This document shows positions 9,079 through 17,046 of a DNA stretch of 64,000 nt, piece by piece. The position numbers were made by a program, and so were the translations under genes. How positions within the stretch are numbered: the first letter of the stretch is position 1; each line of letters starts with the position of its first letter. The DNA is from Deltaproteobacteria bacterium. Lineage in GTDB: Bacteria > Desulfobacterota > Binatia > Binatales > Binataceae. The DNA lies in contig JAFAHS010000266.1 in NCBI GenBank assembly GCA_019237115.1, positions 1 to 64,000 of the forward strand. The letters are read 5' to 3'. The notes below the pieces were generated by a model. The model worked only from the letters and a program-made list of their open reading frames with translations, was not told the DNA's origin and ran no database searches.

Positions 9079-9423
9079 TCACGCCTTCGGCTTGGCTTCG
9101 CGCAACTGACGTTTCCAATCCAGCCGGCGCGCCTCGGCTCCCGCGGTTTCGGCCTCCTGAATCATGCCCTTCTTCTGGTAGAACATGCTCAAATTGGTAA
9201 ACGCGAGAATGTCTTCCGGGTCCTGCGCGATATGTTTCTTGGTGACTTCGATTGCCGCATCGAGGTCGCCCTTCGCCTGAAAGCACATCGCCATGCCGTG
9301 CACCGCATCGGTAAACTTCGGATCGACCTCGAGCGCCTTGCGATAGGCGACAATTGCCTCGTCGTACTTTTCGTCGGCGTACAGATCGACCGCTTCATCG
9401 TAAAGCTGTTCCACGTCGGGCAT
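9079..9423 (-). CDS. TPR-repeat protein
   Basis: A 114-residue acidic, soluble protein made of about three tetratricopeptide repeats (near residues 5-36, 40-72 and 73-104), with the usual pattern DEAIVAYRKALEVDP and DLDAAIEVTKKHIAQDPED. It is probably a protein-protein scaffold; no partner can be named. The start MPDVEQLYD is preceded by GGGGAG at 8 nt, so the longer frame is not used. It lies 9 nt before the frameshifted SDR on the same strand and diverges from the SufT-like gene across 65 bp. Confidence 0.8.
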   Translation of the reverse strand: MPDVEQLYDEAVDLYADEKYDEAIVAYRKALEVDPKFTDAVHGMAMCFQAKGDLDAAIEVTKKHIAQDPEDILAFTNLSMFYQKKGMIQEAETAGAEARRLDWKRQLREAKPKA

Positions 9424-9470
9424 CGTATGCTCTCCCCGGACTGGCGTTTTTTCCGGCTCTTTCAGTCTTA

Positions 9471-9482
9471 TATAATAGAGGG
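9471..9482 (+). promoter_or_regulatory. Perfect TATAAT box and AGAGGG next to the SufT-like start
   Basis: TATAAT at 9471-9476 sits 12 nt before the ATG at 9489, and AGAGGG at 9477-9482 is a possible ribosome-binding site. If the TATAAT is a -10 element, transcription would begin within a few bases of the ATG, giving a nearly leaderless message. No good -35 box is seen 16-18 bp upstream (TTTTTC). The two readings compete. Confidence 0.4.
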
Positions 9483-9488
9483 TCGCGG

Positions 9489-9806
9489 ATGGATAATTCA
9501 CCCACCATCACCGAAGCCGAGGTCTACGAAGTCCTGCGCGAGTGTTTCGACCCGGAAATTCCGGTCAACATCGTTGACCTCGGACTGGTATACGGCGTCG
9601 CTCTGGAGGGCGGAGTGGTCAACGTCACCATGACGCTGACCGCGCCCGGATGCCAAATGGGCGCAATGATCACGCAGGACATCCAGGACAAGCTGCTCGG
9701 CATTCCGGGCTGCGAAGACGCCACCATCGAGCTGGTGTGGGACCCACCCTGGAATCCTCAGATGATGAGCGCAGCCGCGCGCAAGCAACTGAAGCTGGAC
9801 GAATGA
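9489..9806 (+). CDS. MIP18/DUF59 family iron-sulfur assembly protein (SufT-like)
   Basis: A 105-residue DUF59 protein. The family motif DPEIPVNIVDLGLVYGV is near residues 18-34, and the conserved Cys lies in LTAPGCQMG. Members (SufT, PaaD, Cia2/MIP18) help mature Fe-S proteins. Here no suf or paa genes are adjacent, so it is best called SufT-like. The C-terminal VWDPPWNPQMMS matches the usual W-P-W-P-Q-M ending. The start is fixed by MDNSPTITEAEVYEVL. It diverges from the TPR gene. Confidence 0.85.
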   Translation: MDNSPTITEAEVYEVLRECFDPEIPVNIVDLGLVYGVALEGGVVNVTMTLTAPGCQMGAMITQDIQDKLLGIPGCEDATIELVWDPPWNPQMMSAAARKQLKLDE

Positions 9807-9910
9807 ACTGACCGGCCGCCGGTCCCAAGCTGGCGGCGGTCACCGCGTCGGAACCGAGATCCGATGCCCGCAGAGCGCGTGGCCGGCGGTCATGCGGCGC
9901 CGCCGCCGCC

Positions 9911-11521
9911 CTAGTCCGGATCGATCAGCACGCCCGGATTCAGGATTCCCCTGGGATCCAGTGCCCGCTTCGCCGCCCTCAGAGCGCGCGCGAATCCGTC
10001 GGGACGCTGCTGGTCATACCACGGCCGATGGTCGCGACCGACCGCGTGATGATGGGTTATGGTCCCGCCCAGCTTGATCAGCCGTTCGGACACGGCCGCC
10101 TTTATTTCGTCCCATTGCTCCATCTCCGAACCGCGCCGGCCTGGCGCCAGAATCGTGTAATAGGGGGCGGGACCGTCGGGATACACGTGAGTGAATCGGC
10201 AGGTCACGGTTCCCTTCCCACAGACCCGTTTCACCGCGTCGCTCGCGCATTCGGTCATCTGGCGATGGAACTCCGGAAACCGCTCCCAGGTAATCGCGGT
10301 TTCAAACGTGTCGCTGACCATCCCCATCGCGACAACCGTGTCACGCAGATAGGGCGCGTTCAGGAACGCATTGCGCCACGCGCCGGCCGCGCCCTCATGG
10401 GTTGCGTTTTCGTCGCTGCGCGTCTTGCCCGCATCGGCAGGAAGACGCCCACCGTGATCGGCGCAACATTCCAGCGCCCGCTTGATCCAGGGGTCCAGCG
10501 GATGGTCGGCCGACTCAAACGCCAGCACCAGCACGGCCTCGTTCTGCTCGGTGGCCCCCGCGTTGAATGCCTCGCCTGGATCGAGCAGTCGGCAGTTGGC
10601 CGGATAGATGCCGGCCTGTCCGATCTGGCGCACCGCCTCCGCGGCGGACAGAAAATCATCGAAAGGCACCGATGCCCCGGCGCGGAACGTCGGCCGGTTC
10701 TGCAGACGCATCCATGCCTCGGTAATAACCCCGAGAATTCCTTCCGACCCGATGAACATCCGGTCCGGGCTCGGACCCGCGCCGGAACCGGGCAGTCGCC
10801 GCGATTCCACTACCCCGGTCGGGGTGACCACGCGAACCGACTCCACGAAATCATCGATGTGGGTGTACAGAGTTGCGAAGTGGCCGCCCGAGCGGGTCGC
10901 GATCCATCCACCCAGCGAGGAAAATTCAAACGATTGCGGAAAATGGCGAATCGTGTAGGCGTGCGGGCGGAGCTGATCGTCGAGCGCCGGACCAAGCACG
11001 CCGGCCTGGATTCGCGCCGCACGCGAAACCTTGTCCACTTCGAGCACGCGGTCGAGATGCTTGAGATCGATCGAAACCGCGCCGCGGTAGCGATCACCCG
11101 CGGGCGGCTCGACTCCGCCGACCACGCTGGAGCCGCCGCCGAACGGCGCAGCGGCGAGGTTTGCAGTGTCACACCATTCCAGCACCCGGGTGAGTTCCGC
11201 CTCATCGCGTGGATAGGCGACCACGTCGAATGGATTGGGAAAGTACCTGCGGAAGGCACGCACCACGTCGCGGAAGCTGCTGCCGTAACTGTGCAGGGCA
11301 CGATCATAGGTGGCGCTCGTGCAGATGGATGCAAGCGAGTCGGGCGGCGCGACCCGGGGCGGGCGCAGCTTGAGCTCGCTCTCCCGGGGCGGCGGCGTAA
11401 TCTCGAGCGGACCCAGACCGAAGCGCTTTCCCATCCGCTCCGCCATGTGCCGCTGTTGCTCGAGGTTGGGTCCCTGGTCCTCGTAGCCCCATCCCCAGAA
11501 CTTGCGTCTGCGCTCGGCCAT
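9911..11521 (-). CDS. FAD-linked oxidase, alkyldihydroxyacetonephosphate synthase-like
   Basis: A 536-residue FAD-binding type 4 (PCMH) flavoprotein. It has an N-terminal RRKFWGWGYEDQG like AGPS, the FAD phosphate loop PFGGGSSVVGGVE, GGWIATRSGGHFAT, and a C-terminal ITHHHAVGRDHRPW, matching the His-rich active-site loop of alkyl-DHAP synthase. AGPS forms the ether bond of ether lipids by swapping an acyl for a fatty alcohol on DHAP. Bacterial homologues may serve other reactions. AGGAG precedes the ATG. It diverges from the haloalkane dehalogenase. No partner DHAP acyltransferase is seen nearby. Confidence 0.8.
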   Translation of the reverse strand: MAERRRKFWGWGYEDQGPNLEQQRHMAERMGKRFGLGPLEITPPPRESELKLRPPRVAPPDSLASICTSATYDRALHSYGSSFRDVVRAFRRYFPNPFDVVAYPRDEAELTRVLEWCDTANLAAAPFGGGSSVVGGVEPPAGDRYRGAVSIDLKHLDRVLEVDKVSRAARIQAGVLGPALDDQLRPHAYTIRHFPQSFEFSSLGGWIATRSGGHFATLYTHIDDFVESVRVVTPTGVVESRRLPGSGAGPSPDRMFIGSEGILGVITEAWMRLQNRPTFRAGASVPFDDFLSAAEAVRQIGQAGIYPANCRLLDPGEAFNAGATEQNEAVLVLAFESADHPLDPWIKRALECCADHGGRLPADAGKTRSDENATHEGAAGAWRNAFLNAPYLRDTVVAMGMVSDTFETAITWERFPEFHRQMTECASDAVKRVCGKGTVTCRFTHVYPDGPAPYYTILAPGRRGSEMEQWDEIKAAVSERLIKLGGTITHHHAVGRDHRPWYDQQRPDGFARALRAAKRALDPRGILNPGVLIDPD

Positions 11522-11662
11522 AAGCTCTCCTGTCTCTGACGGTTGAGATTCTCGCCGGTCGCCCGGGCGAGCGCAAATCCACTCGGGGGCGGAATCCTCG
11601 GGTTGTGTGATCCCCCCGGAGGTCGTATTTCTCGACTGACTACTCTAGGCGAGGTTCACCCC

Positions 11663-12544
11663 ATGAACGAGGAAACCGTCTCATCCACCGATCCGCATCC
11701 CCGCCACAGGCTCGAACTGCTGGGCACGTGGATGTCCTATGCGGAGGTCGGCGCAGGCGATCCGGTGGTGTTTCTGCACGGTAATCCAACCTGGTCCTAT
11801 CTGTGGCGCAATGTCATTCCCCACCTGACCCCGCTGGCTCGCTGTATCGCTCCGGATTTGATCGGGATGGGCGCTTCAGGTCCGTCGTCCAACCGAAGCT
11901 ATCGATTCGCCGACCATTCGCGCCATCTCGATGCGTTCCTGGACGGCATCCTCCCGCGCGGACCGCTTACCCTGGTGGTACATGACTGGGGCTCGGCGCT
12001 GGGTTTCGATTGGGCGCGACGCCATCCCGAACGCATCAAGGGAATTGCTTACATGGAGGCAATCGTACGTCCGCTCGTCTGGGCGGAGTGGTCGGAACGC
12101 GCGGTCGGCATTTTCAAGGCGCTGCGCAGCCCGGCGGGCGACGATATGATCTTGCACAACAATGTCTTCGTCGAACGTATTCTGCCGGGCAGTGTGATGC
12201 GCAAGCTCAGCCCCGAAGAGATGGACAACTATCGACGGCCATTTCGCGAGGCCGGCGAATCACGCCGGCCGACGCTGCAATGGCCCCGCGAGATCCCTAT
12301 CGACGGTGAACCGGCGGACGTCGTCGCGATCGTGCAGAACTATTCGGGTTGGCTCAAACAAAGCCCGGTGCCCAAGCTGTTCATCAACGCCAATCCCGGC
12401 GCGATCCTGATAGGCGCGCAGCGCGAGTTCTGCCGCCAATGGCCGAATCAGCGCGAGGTGACGGTCAACGGAGTGCACTTCATCCAGGAAGATTCACCGC
12501 ACCAGATCGGCCGTGCGACCGCGGATTGGTATCGCGGACTGTGA
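11663..12544 (+). CDS. dhaA: Haloalkane dehalogenase (HLD-II type)
   Basis: A 293-residue alpha/beta hydrolase that would hydrolyse terminal haloalkanes to alcohol, halide and a proton. All DhaA active-site positions are present: Asn41 in HGNPTWSYLWRN and Trp109 as halide ligands, nucleophile Asp108 in VVHDWGSALGF, catalytic acid Glu132 in AYMEAIVRP and His272 in NGVHFIQED. Glu after the fifth strand plus Asn41 indicate subfamily II. I start at MNEETVSSTD; the open frame upstream lacks similarity. An enoyl-CoA hydratase follows after 37 nt and may be co-transcribed. Natural substrate is unknown. Confidence 0.92.
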   Translation: MNEETVSSTDPHPRHRLELLGTWMSYAEVGAGDPVVFLHGNPTWSYLWRNVIPHLTPLARCIAPDLIGMGASGPSSNRSYRFADHSRHLDAFLDGILPRGPLTLVVHDWGSALGFDWARRHPERIKGIAYMEAIVRPLVWAEWSERAVGIFKALRSPAGDDMILHNNVFVERILPGSVMRKLSPEEMDNYRRPFREAGESRRPTLQWPREIPIDGEPADVVAIVQNYSGWLKQSPVPKLFINANPGAILIGAQREFCRQWPNQREVTVNGVHFIQEDSPHQIGRATADWYRGL

Positions 12545-12581
12545 CGCCAGTGCCCTGAAGGTTTCAAACAGGAGTCGAGCA

Positions 12582-13376
12582 ATGGCCGAATATGCAAACC
12601 TGGTGTTTGAGATTCGCGACCACGTGGGACACATCGCGTTCAACCGGCCGCACGCGGCCAACGGAATCGACCTGGACCTGGCGCGCGATTTCAGCAACGC
12701 GATTCGACGCTGCCAGGAGAATCCGAGCGTGCGCGCGTTACTCTTAAGCGGCAACGGCAAACTGTTTTGTGCGGGCGGGGATCTGAAGGCGTTCGCCGCC
12801 CAGCCGGCCGCGGACCTGCCCGGCTATCTGCGCGAGGTGACCCACTTTCTGCACAGCGCCATCTCGAGCTTCGCACACATGAGTTCTCCGGTCATCGCAG
12901 CCGTGCACGGAAGCGCCGCGGGCGCAGGATTCAGTCTCGCCTGCGCCTGCGATTTCGTATTCGCGGCGGAAAGTGCCAAGTTCACCCTGGCCTATTCGCG
13001 AGCCGGGCTGACGCCGGATGGGTCGGCAACCTACTTCCTGCCGAGAATCGTCGGATTTCGTCGCGCGCTCGAGTTGGCGATTCTTAACCCGGTCCTCAGC
13101 GCCGAGGAGGCACGCAGCCTGGCGATCGTGACCCGGGTGGTTCCGGATAGCCAGTTGCTGGACCAGGCCCGTGCGTTTGCCGAGCAACTCGCCGCGGGTC
13201 CGACGCTGGCATTCGGCGGAGTCAAACGATTACTGCTCGACAGCGTGGCCAACAAGCTCGAGACCCAGATGGCTCTCGAAACCGACTGGATCTCGCAGAT
13301 GGCTCGGACCCGTGACGGTCGCGAGGGCATCAACGCCTTTGTTGGAAAACGCGCACCGCAATTCAAGGGGGAGTGA
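12582..13376 (+). CDS. Enoyl-CoA hydratase/isomerase family protein
   Basis: A 264-residue crotonase-fold protein. The oxyanion-hole regions are visible as FCAGGDLKAF (about residues 63-72) and HGSAAGAGFSLACACD. Position 164-170 carries ...GLTPDGSATYFLPR, where hydratases keep a Glu in this loop; here the loop has Asp instead, so the precise reaction (hydratase, isomerase or other) is uncertain. AGGAG precedes MAEYANLVFEIRD by 7 nt. It lies directly after the haloalkane dehalogenase and could process acyl-CoA made from the released alcohol, but that link is only positional. Confidence 0.85.
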   Translation: MAEYANLVFEIRDHVGHIAFNRPHAANGIDLDLARDFSNAIRRCQENPSVRALLLSGNGKLFCAGGDLKAFAAQPAADLPGYLREVTHFLHSAISSFAHMSSPVIAAVHGSAAGAGFSLACACDFVFAAESAKFTLAYSRAGLTPDGSATYFLPRIVGFRRALELAILNPVLSAEEARSLAIVTRVVPDSQLLDQARAFAEQLAAGPTLAFGGVKRLLLDSVANKLETQMALETDWISQMARTRDGREGINAFVGKRAPQFKGE

Positions 13377-13450
13377 AGCGCACGGAGCGCAGATGTCGCG
13401 GATTGGGCGGATTCACGGCGGGGAATCCGGTCCCACCCGGACTTCGCTAA

Positions 13451-14965
13451 CTACCGCCCCCCCGGTGTAAGTTCCGCCTCCGCCCTGTGAACCGTTTTGT
13501 TGGGCGGATGGATGTACAGGAGTGAGTTGTCGGGACGCCCGGTGGTATGCATCTTGGGGGGGCGCATCTGGTACTTCACCGGCTGCGAGTGCTCGGCGAA
13601 CTGGCGCTCCGGGTTGTAGACCTTGTTGAACTTCCACAGCATCTTGATGAAGTTCGTCTGACCCTTGAGCATCAGCTTTCCAGCTATGGAGGCAACTTCC
13701 TTGAGCGCCGCAAAACCCAGGTGCTTGCGATTCAGCACGTCCTGGGTTTTCACCAGCTCCTGGTAGAAATTCTTGAGGGGTAACTTGGTCGGCAGGACCG
13801 CATGCTGGATGTCGTACAAACGATAGTCGAGCGTGGTCAGCTTGCGCGACTCGGTGAACCAAAGTTCGGTGCCCGGGTATGGAGTCGCAACCGTGAGATG
13901 CACGATCTCCGGCACGCTCATCGCCCACTCGCGGATGATTTCGAACCGACGCTCATCCCAGGAGGGATCGGCGATCAGGTTGATGGCGACGGTCAGGCCG
14001 ATATCACGCGCCACCTCCAACGCCTTGATGTTCGTGCCCGTGGACGAACGTTTGCGATGGGCCTTGAGACCTTCCTCGTCGATCGCTTCCAGTCCCAGGA
14101 ACATGTACTCGAGCCCGAGCCGCCGCCAGTAGTGAAACACTTCCTGGTTGCGAATCAGGACATCGGCGCGGGTTTCAAGATAGTACTGCTTTTTGATCTT
14201 GCGCTTTTCCAGCTCCGCGCCGATCGCGAAGCCATGCTCGGGATGGATGAACGCGACATCGTCGACGATGAAGACATTGGGTTCCTTGATCGAGGCCATA
14301 TCTTCGGCGGCTGCCTCCGCCGTCGACTTGCGGTAGCTGCGGCCATAGAAGGTCCAGGCACTGCAGAACGAACAGTCCCACGGGCAGCCGCGGGTGAACT
14401 CGATCGAGGCGCACGGATCGAGCACGCCGATAAAATACTTGTGGCGCCGGCGCCCCAGGTCGCGCGCCGGGAAATACTGGTCGAGATCTTCCAGCATCGT
14501 GGGCGTCGGGCCGGTGCCCTCAAGCGAGACAACCCCGGGCACCTTGGTCAGCGAATCGGTGCCAATCGCCTCAAGCAGCAACTGCGCGCTCTTCTCTCCT
14601 TCGCCGCGCAGCACGCAATCCACCGCCCCTTCGGCGTGCTCCAGAATCTCGTCGGCCACAAATGAGCCGCTGTGCCCGCCGGTAAACACAAAACAATCGC
14701 GATTGCGCTGCTTGATGGCCTTGGCCAGATCGATAACCTCCGGCACATTGGCGAGGTAGTTCAGCGAGAACCCCACCGCCTGCGGCTTGAAAGCTTCAAA
14801 TTCCTTGTAAAGCTCGCGATGCTGAAAAATCTGCAGGTCCAGGATCCGAACCTCGTGTCCTGCCGCCCGGACTGCGGCCGCCACCCGCTCCATCCCCAGA
14901 GGTTCAAGGCGGAGATAAATCTCGCTGTACATTAAAGGACTGGGGTGGACCAACAGGACCCGCAT
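13451..14965 (-). CDS. hpnR: Hopanoid C-3 methylase (B12-binding radical SAM)
   Basis: A 504-residue protein with an N-terminal cobalamin-binding-type domain (about 1-165) and a radical SAM domain. The [4Fe-4S] cysteines are C194, C198 and C201 in RGCPWDCSFC. The opening MRVLLVHPSPLMYSEIYLRLEPLG and the VDDVAFIHPEHG segment match HpnR, which adds the C-3 methyl group of 3-methylhopanoids. The window's hopanoid locus, starting about 5 kb further on, supports the assignment. GGAG precedes the start at 8 nt. Its promoter region holds an inverted repeat like those upstream of tetR. 3-methylhopanoids are used as biomarkers, usually of methanotrophs. Confidence 0.9.
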   Translation of the reverse strand: MRVLLVHPSPLMYSEIYLRLEPLGMERVAAAVRAAGHEVRILDLQIFQHRELYKEFEAFKPQAVGFSLNYLANVPEVIDLAKAIKQRNRDCFVFTGGHSGSFVADEILEHAEGAVDCVLRGEGEKSAQLLLEAIGTDSLTKVPGVVSLEGTGPTPTMLEDLDQYFPARDLGRRRHKYFIGVLDPCASIEFTRGCPWDCSFCSAWTFYGRSYRKSTAEAAAEDMASIKEPNVFIVDDVAFIHPEHGFAIGAELEKRKIKKQYYLETRADVLIRNQEVFHYWRRLGLEYMFLGLEAIDEEGLKAHRKRSSTGTNIKALEVARDIGLTVAINLIADPSWDERRFEIIREWAMSVPEIVHLTVATPYPGTELWFTESRKLTTLDYRLYDIQHAVLPTKLPLKNFYQELVKTQDVLNRKHLGFAALKEVASIAGKLMLKGQTNFIKMLWKFNKVYNPERQFAEHSQPVKYQMRPPKMHTTGRPDNSLLYIHPPNKTVHRAEAELTPGGR

Positions 14966-14987
14966 CAAATTTTCTCCGTGGAAAGAG

Positions 14988-15018
14988 CGACTGACCAATC
15001 GGCCAGTCGGCAATTGTA
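14988..15018 (-). promoter_or_regulatory. hpnR promoter -10 box and operator-like inverted repeat
   Basis: Reading the minus strand, TACAAT (15018-15013) is a good -10 box; TTTCAA 17 bp upstream is a weak -35. Directly downstream, spanning the expected transcription start, are 9-nt arms CGACTGGCC and GGTCAGTCG (minus-strand reading) at 15009-15001 and 14996-14988, separated by 4 nt, with one mismatch. The core TGGCCGATTGGTCA resembles TGACCGACAGGTTA upstream of tetR (10 of 14 positions). This is a likely TetR-type operator; binding is inference. Confidence 0.5.
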
Positions 15019-15095
15019 GCCGGACAGTCGGTGGATTGAAATACTCTCGTAACGCGCTGCGACGTCGTGGTGGTGTCGCTCATCGCGTGTAGGGG

Positions 15096-15263
15096 GTGGC
15101 GAAGCCTGCGCGCAAATCAGGAGACCTCATCCTCGCGCTGATCCTGGCGGTGGCGCTGATCGACGCGGTGCTGCTTGCCGTCGTGCGCGTTCGCCTGGTC
15201 CAGAGTACGGGCTCCGATTTAGGCCGAACCCGTCCCGCCGTTGTAAGCCCACCGCCCCGCTGA
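15096..15263 (+). CDS. Possible small single-pass membrane protein
   Basis: A 55-codon frame starting with GTG in the 421-bp gap between hpnR and the aldo/keto reductase gene. It reads a basic N-terminus (AKPARKSGD), a hydrophobic stretch of about 20 residues (LILALILAVALIDAVLLAVV) and a polar tail. The GGGGG run touches the start codon, so there is no well-spaced ribosome-binding site. An imperfect hairpin (CACC/CCCGC with GCGGG/GGTG, 15251-15270) overlaps the stop. I recognise no family. The membrane-like composition argues for coding; the weak start argues against. The rest of the gap holds the hpnR promoter. Confidence 0.3.
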   Translation: MAKPARKSGDLILALILAVALIDAVLLAVVRVRLVQSTGSDLGRTRPAVVSPPPR

Positions 15264-15386
15264 GCGGGTGGTGCTTTCGACTTGAACTCTTGACAATCCG
15301 CACGCCGCGCCGGAATTTTGAGCCCAAGGTCGTTTCGTTTCGCAACTCATCACCGAGCGCGGAATCTCTCCGCGGGACGAGGGAAC

Positions 15387-16406
15387 ATGCAGTACGCAAA
15401 GCTTGGACGGACCGGACTGTCAGTCTCACGCATCTGCCTGGGGTGCATGAGCTATGGCGACAAGAAATGGCGCGATTGGGTGCTCACGGTGGAGGAAGCG
15501 CGCGAGCACTTTGCCGAAGCGCTCGAAGCCGGAATCAACTTCTTCGATACGGCCAACGTCTACTCGGTCGGCGTGAGCGAGGAAATTACCGGCCGCTGGC
15601 TGGGTGAAATGGCAAATCGCGACGAGATCGTGGTTGCGACCAAGGTCTACGGCCCGATGTCTTCGGGGCAAAATCGCGGCGGCCTCTCGCGCAAAGCCAT
15701 CCTGCAGTCATGCGATGCGTCATTGAAGCGTCTGCGGATGGATTACATCGACCTCTATCAGATCCATCGTTTCGACTTCACCGTGCCCCTGGAGGAAACG
15801 CTGGAAGCGCTGGATTCCCTGGTCCGCGCCGGCAAAGTGCGCTACCTCGGCGCCAGTTCAATGGCGGCGTGGCAGTTTGCCAAAGCGCTGTTTGTGCAGA
15901 AGGAGCAGGGGTGGCACAGGTTTGTCTCGATGCAAAACCACTACAACCTCGTCTACCGGGAAGAAGAGCGTGAGATGAACCCGCTGTGCATCGACCAGGG
16001 GGTTGGACTGATTCCGTGGAGTCCGCTCGCGCGCGGCTTTCTGGCGGGTAACCGAAGCGCCGCGGACAAGGGCGGCGAAACGGTCCGCGCCAAGTCAGAT
16101 GAATTCGCCAAGGACATGTACTTCCGCGAGAGCGACTTCGAGATACTTGGCGCAGTCGAGAAAATCGCCCGGCAGCGCGGGGTAACGCCGTCTCAAATCG
16201 CCTGCGCCTGGATTCTCCAGGCGCCCGGCGTGAGCGCACCCATCGTTGGCGCAACCAAGCTCAAGCATCTCAAGGAGTCGATCGAAGCAGTATCGATCAA
16301 ACTGAGCGCCGAAGAAATGTCAGAACTGGAAAAGGCGTACACGCCCCATCCGATCCTTGGCCACGCGCAGCCAAGCCCCAAGCGGATGGCGGCCAACGCC
16401 GCGTGA
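15387..16406 (+). CDS. Aldo/keto reductase
   Basis: A 339-residue NADPH-dependent TIM-barrel reductase. The catalytic tetrad is Asp54 and Tyr59 (NFFDTANVYS), Lys86 (VVATKVYG) and His127 (LYQIHRFD). The sequence MQYAKLGRTGLSVSRICLGCMSYG is the common start of AKRs related to yeast YPL088W and bacterial aryl-alcohol dehydrogenase-like enzymes. Cofactor-binding GATKLKHL is present near the C-terminus. It would reduce an aldehyde or ketone in the cytoplasm; the substrate is unknown. The start follows GGGAAC weakly. The VOC gene follows about 100 nt later. Confidence 0.9.
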   Translation: MQYAKLGRTGLSVSRICLGCMSYGDKKWRDWVLTVEEAREHFAEALEAGINFFDTANVYSVGVSEEITGRWLGEMANRDEIVVATKVYGPMSSGQNRGGLSRKAILQSCDASLKRLRMDYIDLYQIHRFDFTVPLEETLEALDSLVRAGKVRYLGASSMAAWQFAKALFVQKEQGWHRFVSMQNHYNLVYREEEREMNPLCIDQGVGLIPWSPLARGFLAGNRSAADKGGETVRAKSDEFAKDMYFRESDFEILGAVEKIARQRGVTPSQIACAWILQAPGVSAPIVGATKLKHLKESIEAVSIKLSAEEMSELEKAYTPHPILGHAQPSPKRMAANAA

Positions 16407-16506
16407 TGCTCCTCGTCCCCGGCTGCGATTTTCCGGTCCGCGCCGAAGGGAGCGCAATGGCCTGGGGGAGCGCACGCGGCCCAAGGTCGAGGCATTGGAG
16501 GCCGGG

Positions 16507-16920
16507 ATGGACATCAACGGCGTCGCCCACGTGATGCTGACCGTAAGCGATTTCGAGAAGTGCTACCCGTTTTACGAGCGGCTGCTGACCTTCCTTGGTA
16601 TGAAGCCGGTGATTCAGAACGGGCAGACGCTCTATTGCGTCGGCGGAAGAACCGCGGTGGGCATCGTCCGCTGCGCCGACCATCATCGCGGCGAGCCCTT
16701 CGTGCAGAACCGGATCGGTCTCCATCACCTATGTCTGCGCGCTCGCGAGCACGCCGACGTGGATGAGGCGTACCGCTTCTTGCTGTCGATCGGCGCCAGG
16801 ATTGTTCATCCGCCCGAGGACGGCGCGTGGGCGCCGGGGTATTATTCCGTGCTGTTCGAGGACCCGGACGGACTCCGTCTCGAGATCAATCACGTACCTG
16901 GAAAGGGCTTGCTGGCGTAG
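16507..16920 (+). CDS. VOC (glyoxalase/dioxygenase superfamily) protein
   Basis: A 137-residue vicinal-oxygen-chelate protein with the paired beta-alpha-beta-beta-beta units. Metal ligands are likely His8 in GVAHVML, His77 or His78 in IGLHHLCL and Glu128 in LRLEINH, so a metal-dependent lyase, dioxygenase or glutathione transferase is possible. Typical single-domain length. MDINGVAHVML is taken as the start because the upstream open frame lacks similarity. It follows the aldo/keto reductase on the same strand and converges with the M1 aminopeptidase. Confidence 0.8.
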   Translation: MDINGVAHVMLTVSDFEKCYPFYERLLTFLGMKPVIQNGQTLYCVGGRTAVGIVRCADHHRGEPFVQNRIGLHHLCLRAREHADVDEAYRFLLSIGARIVHPPEDGAWAPGYYSVLFEDPDGLRLEINHVPGKGLLA

Positions 16921-17046
16921 GCGGGAAAACTTCGAGCGTTACTTGCACTTAATCCTGCGCCCCTGCGCGAACCACGGTAGAGCGCTCGAGGCGAACCTGG
17001 TTGGCCGACGCTCGGGCCAGCCTAGACCTCAAGCTCTCCTTCAAGT

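Noticed and set aside
10028..11539. A 503-residue plus-strand frame opposite the AGPS-like gene
   Set aside because: It is a shadow frame of the high-GC gene on the other strand; it has no recognisable domain and a His/Arg/Gly-rich composition.
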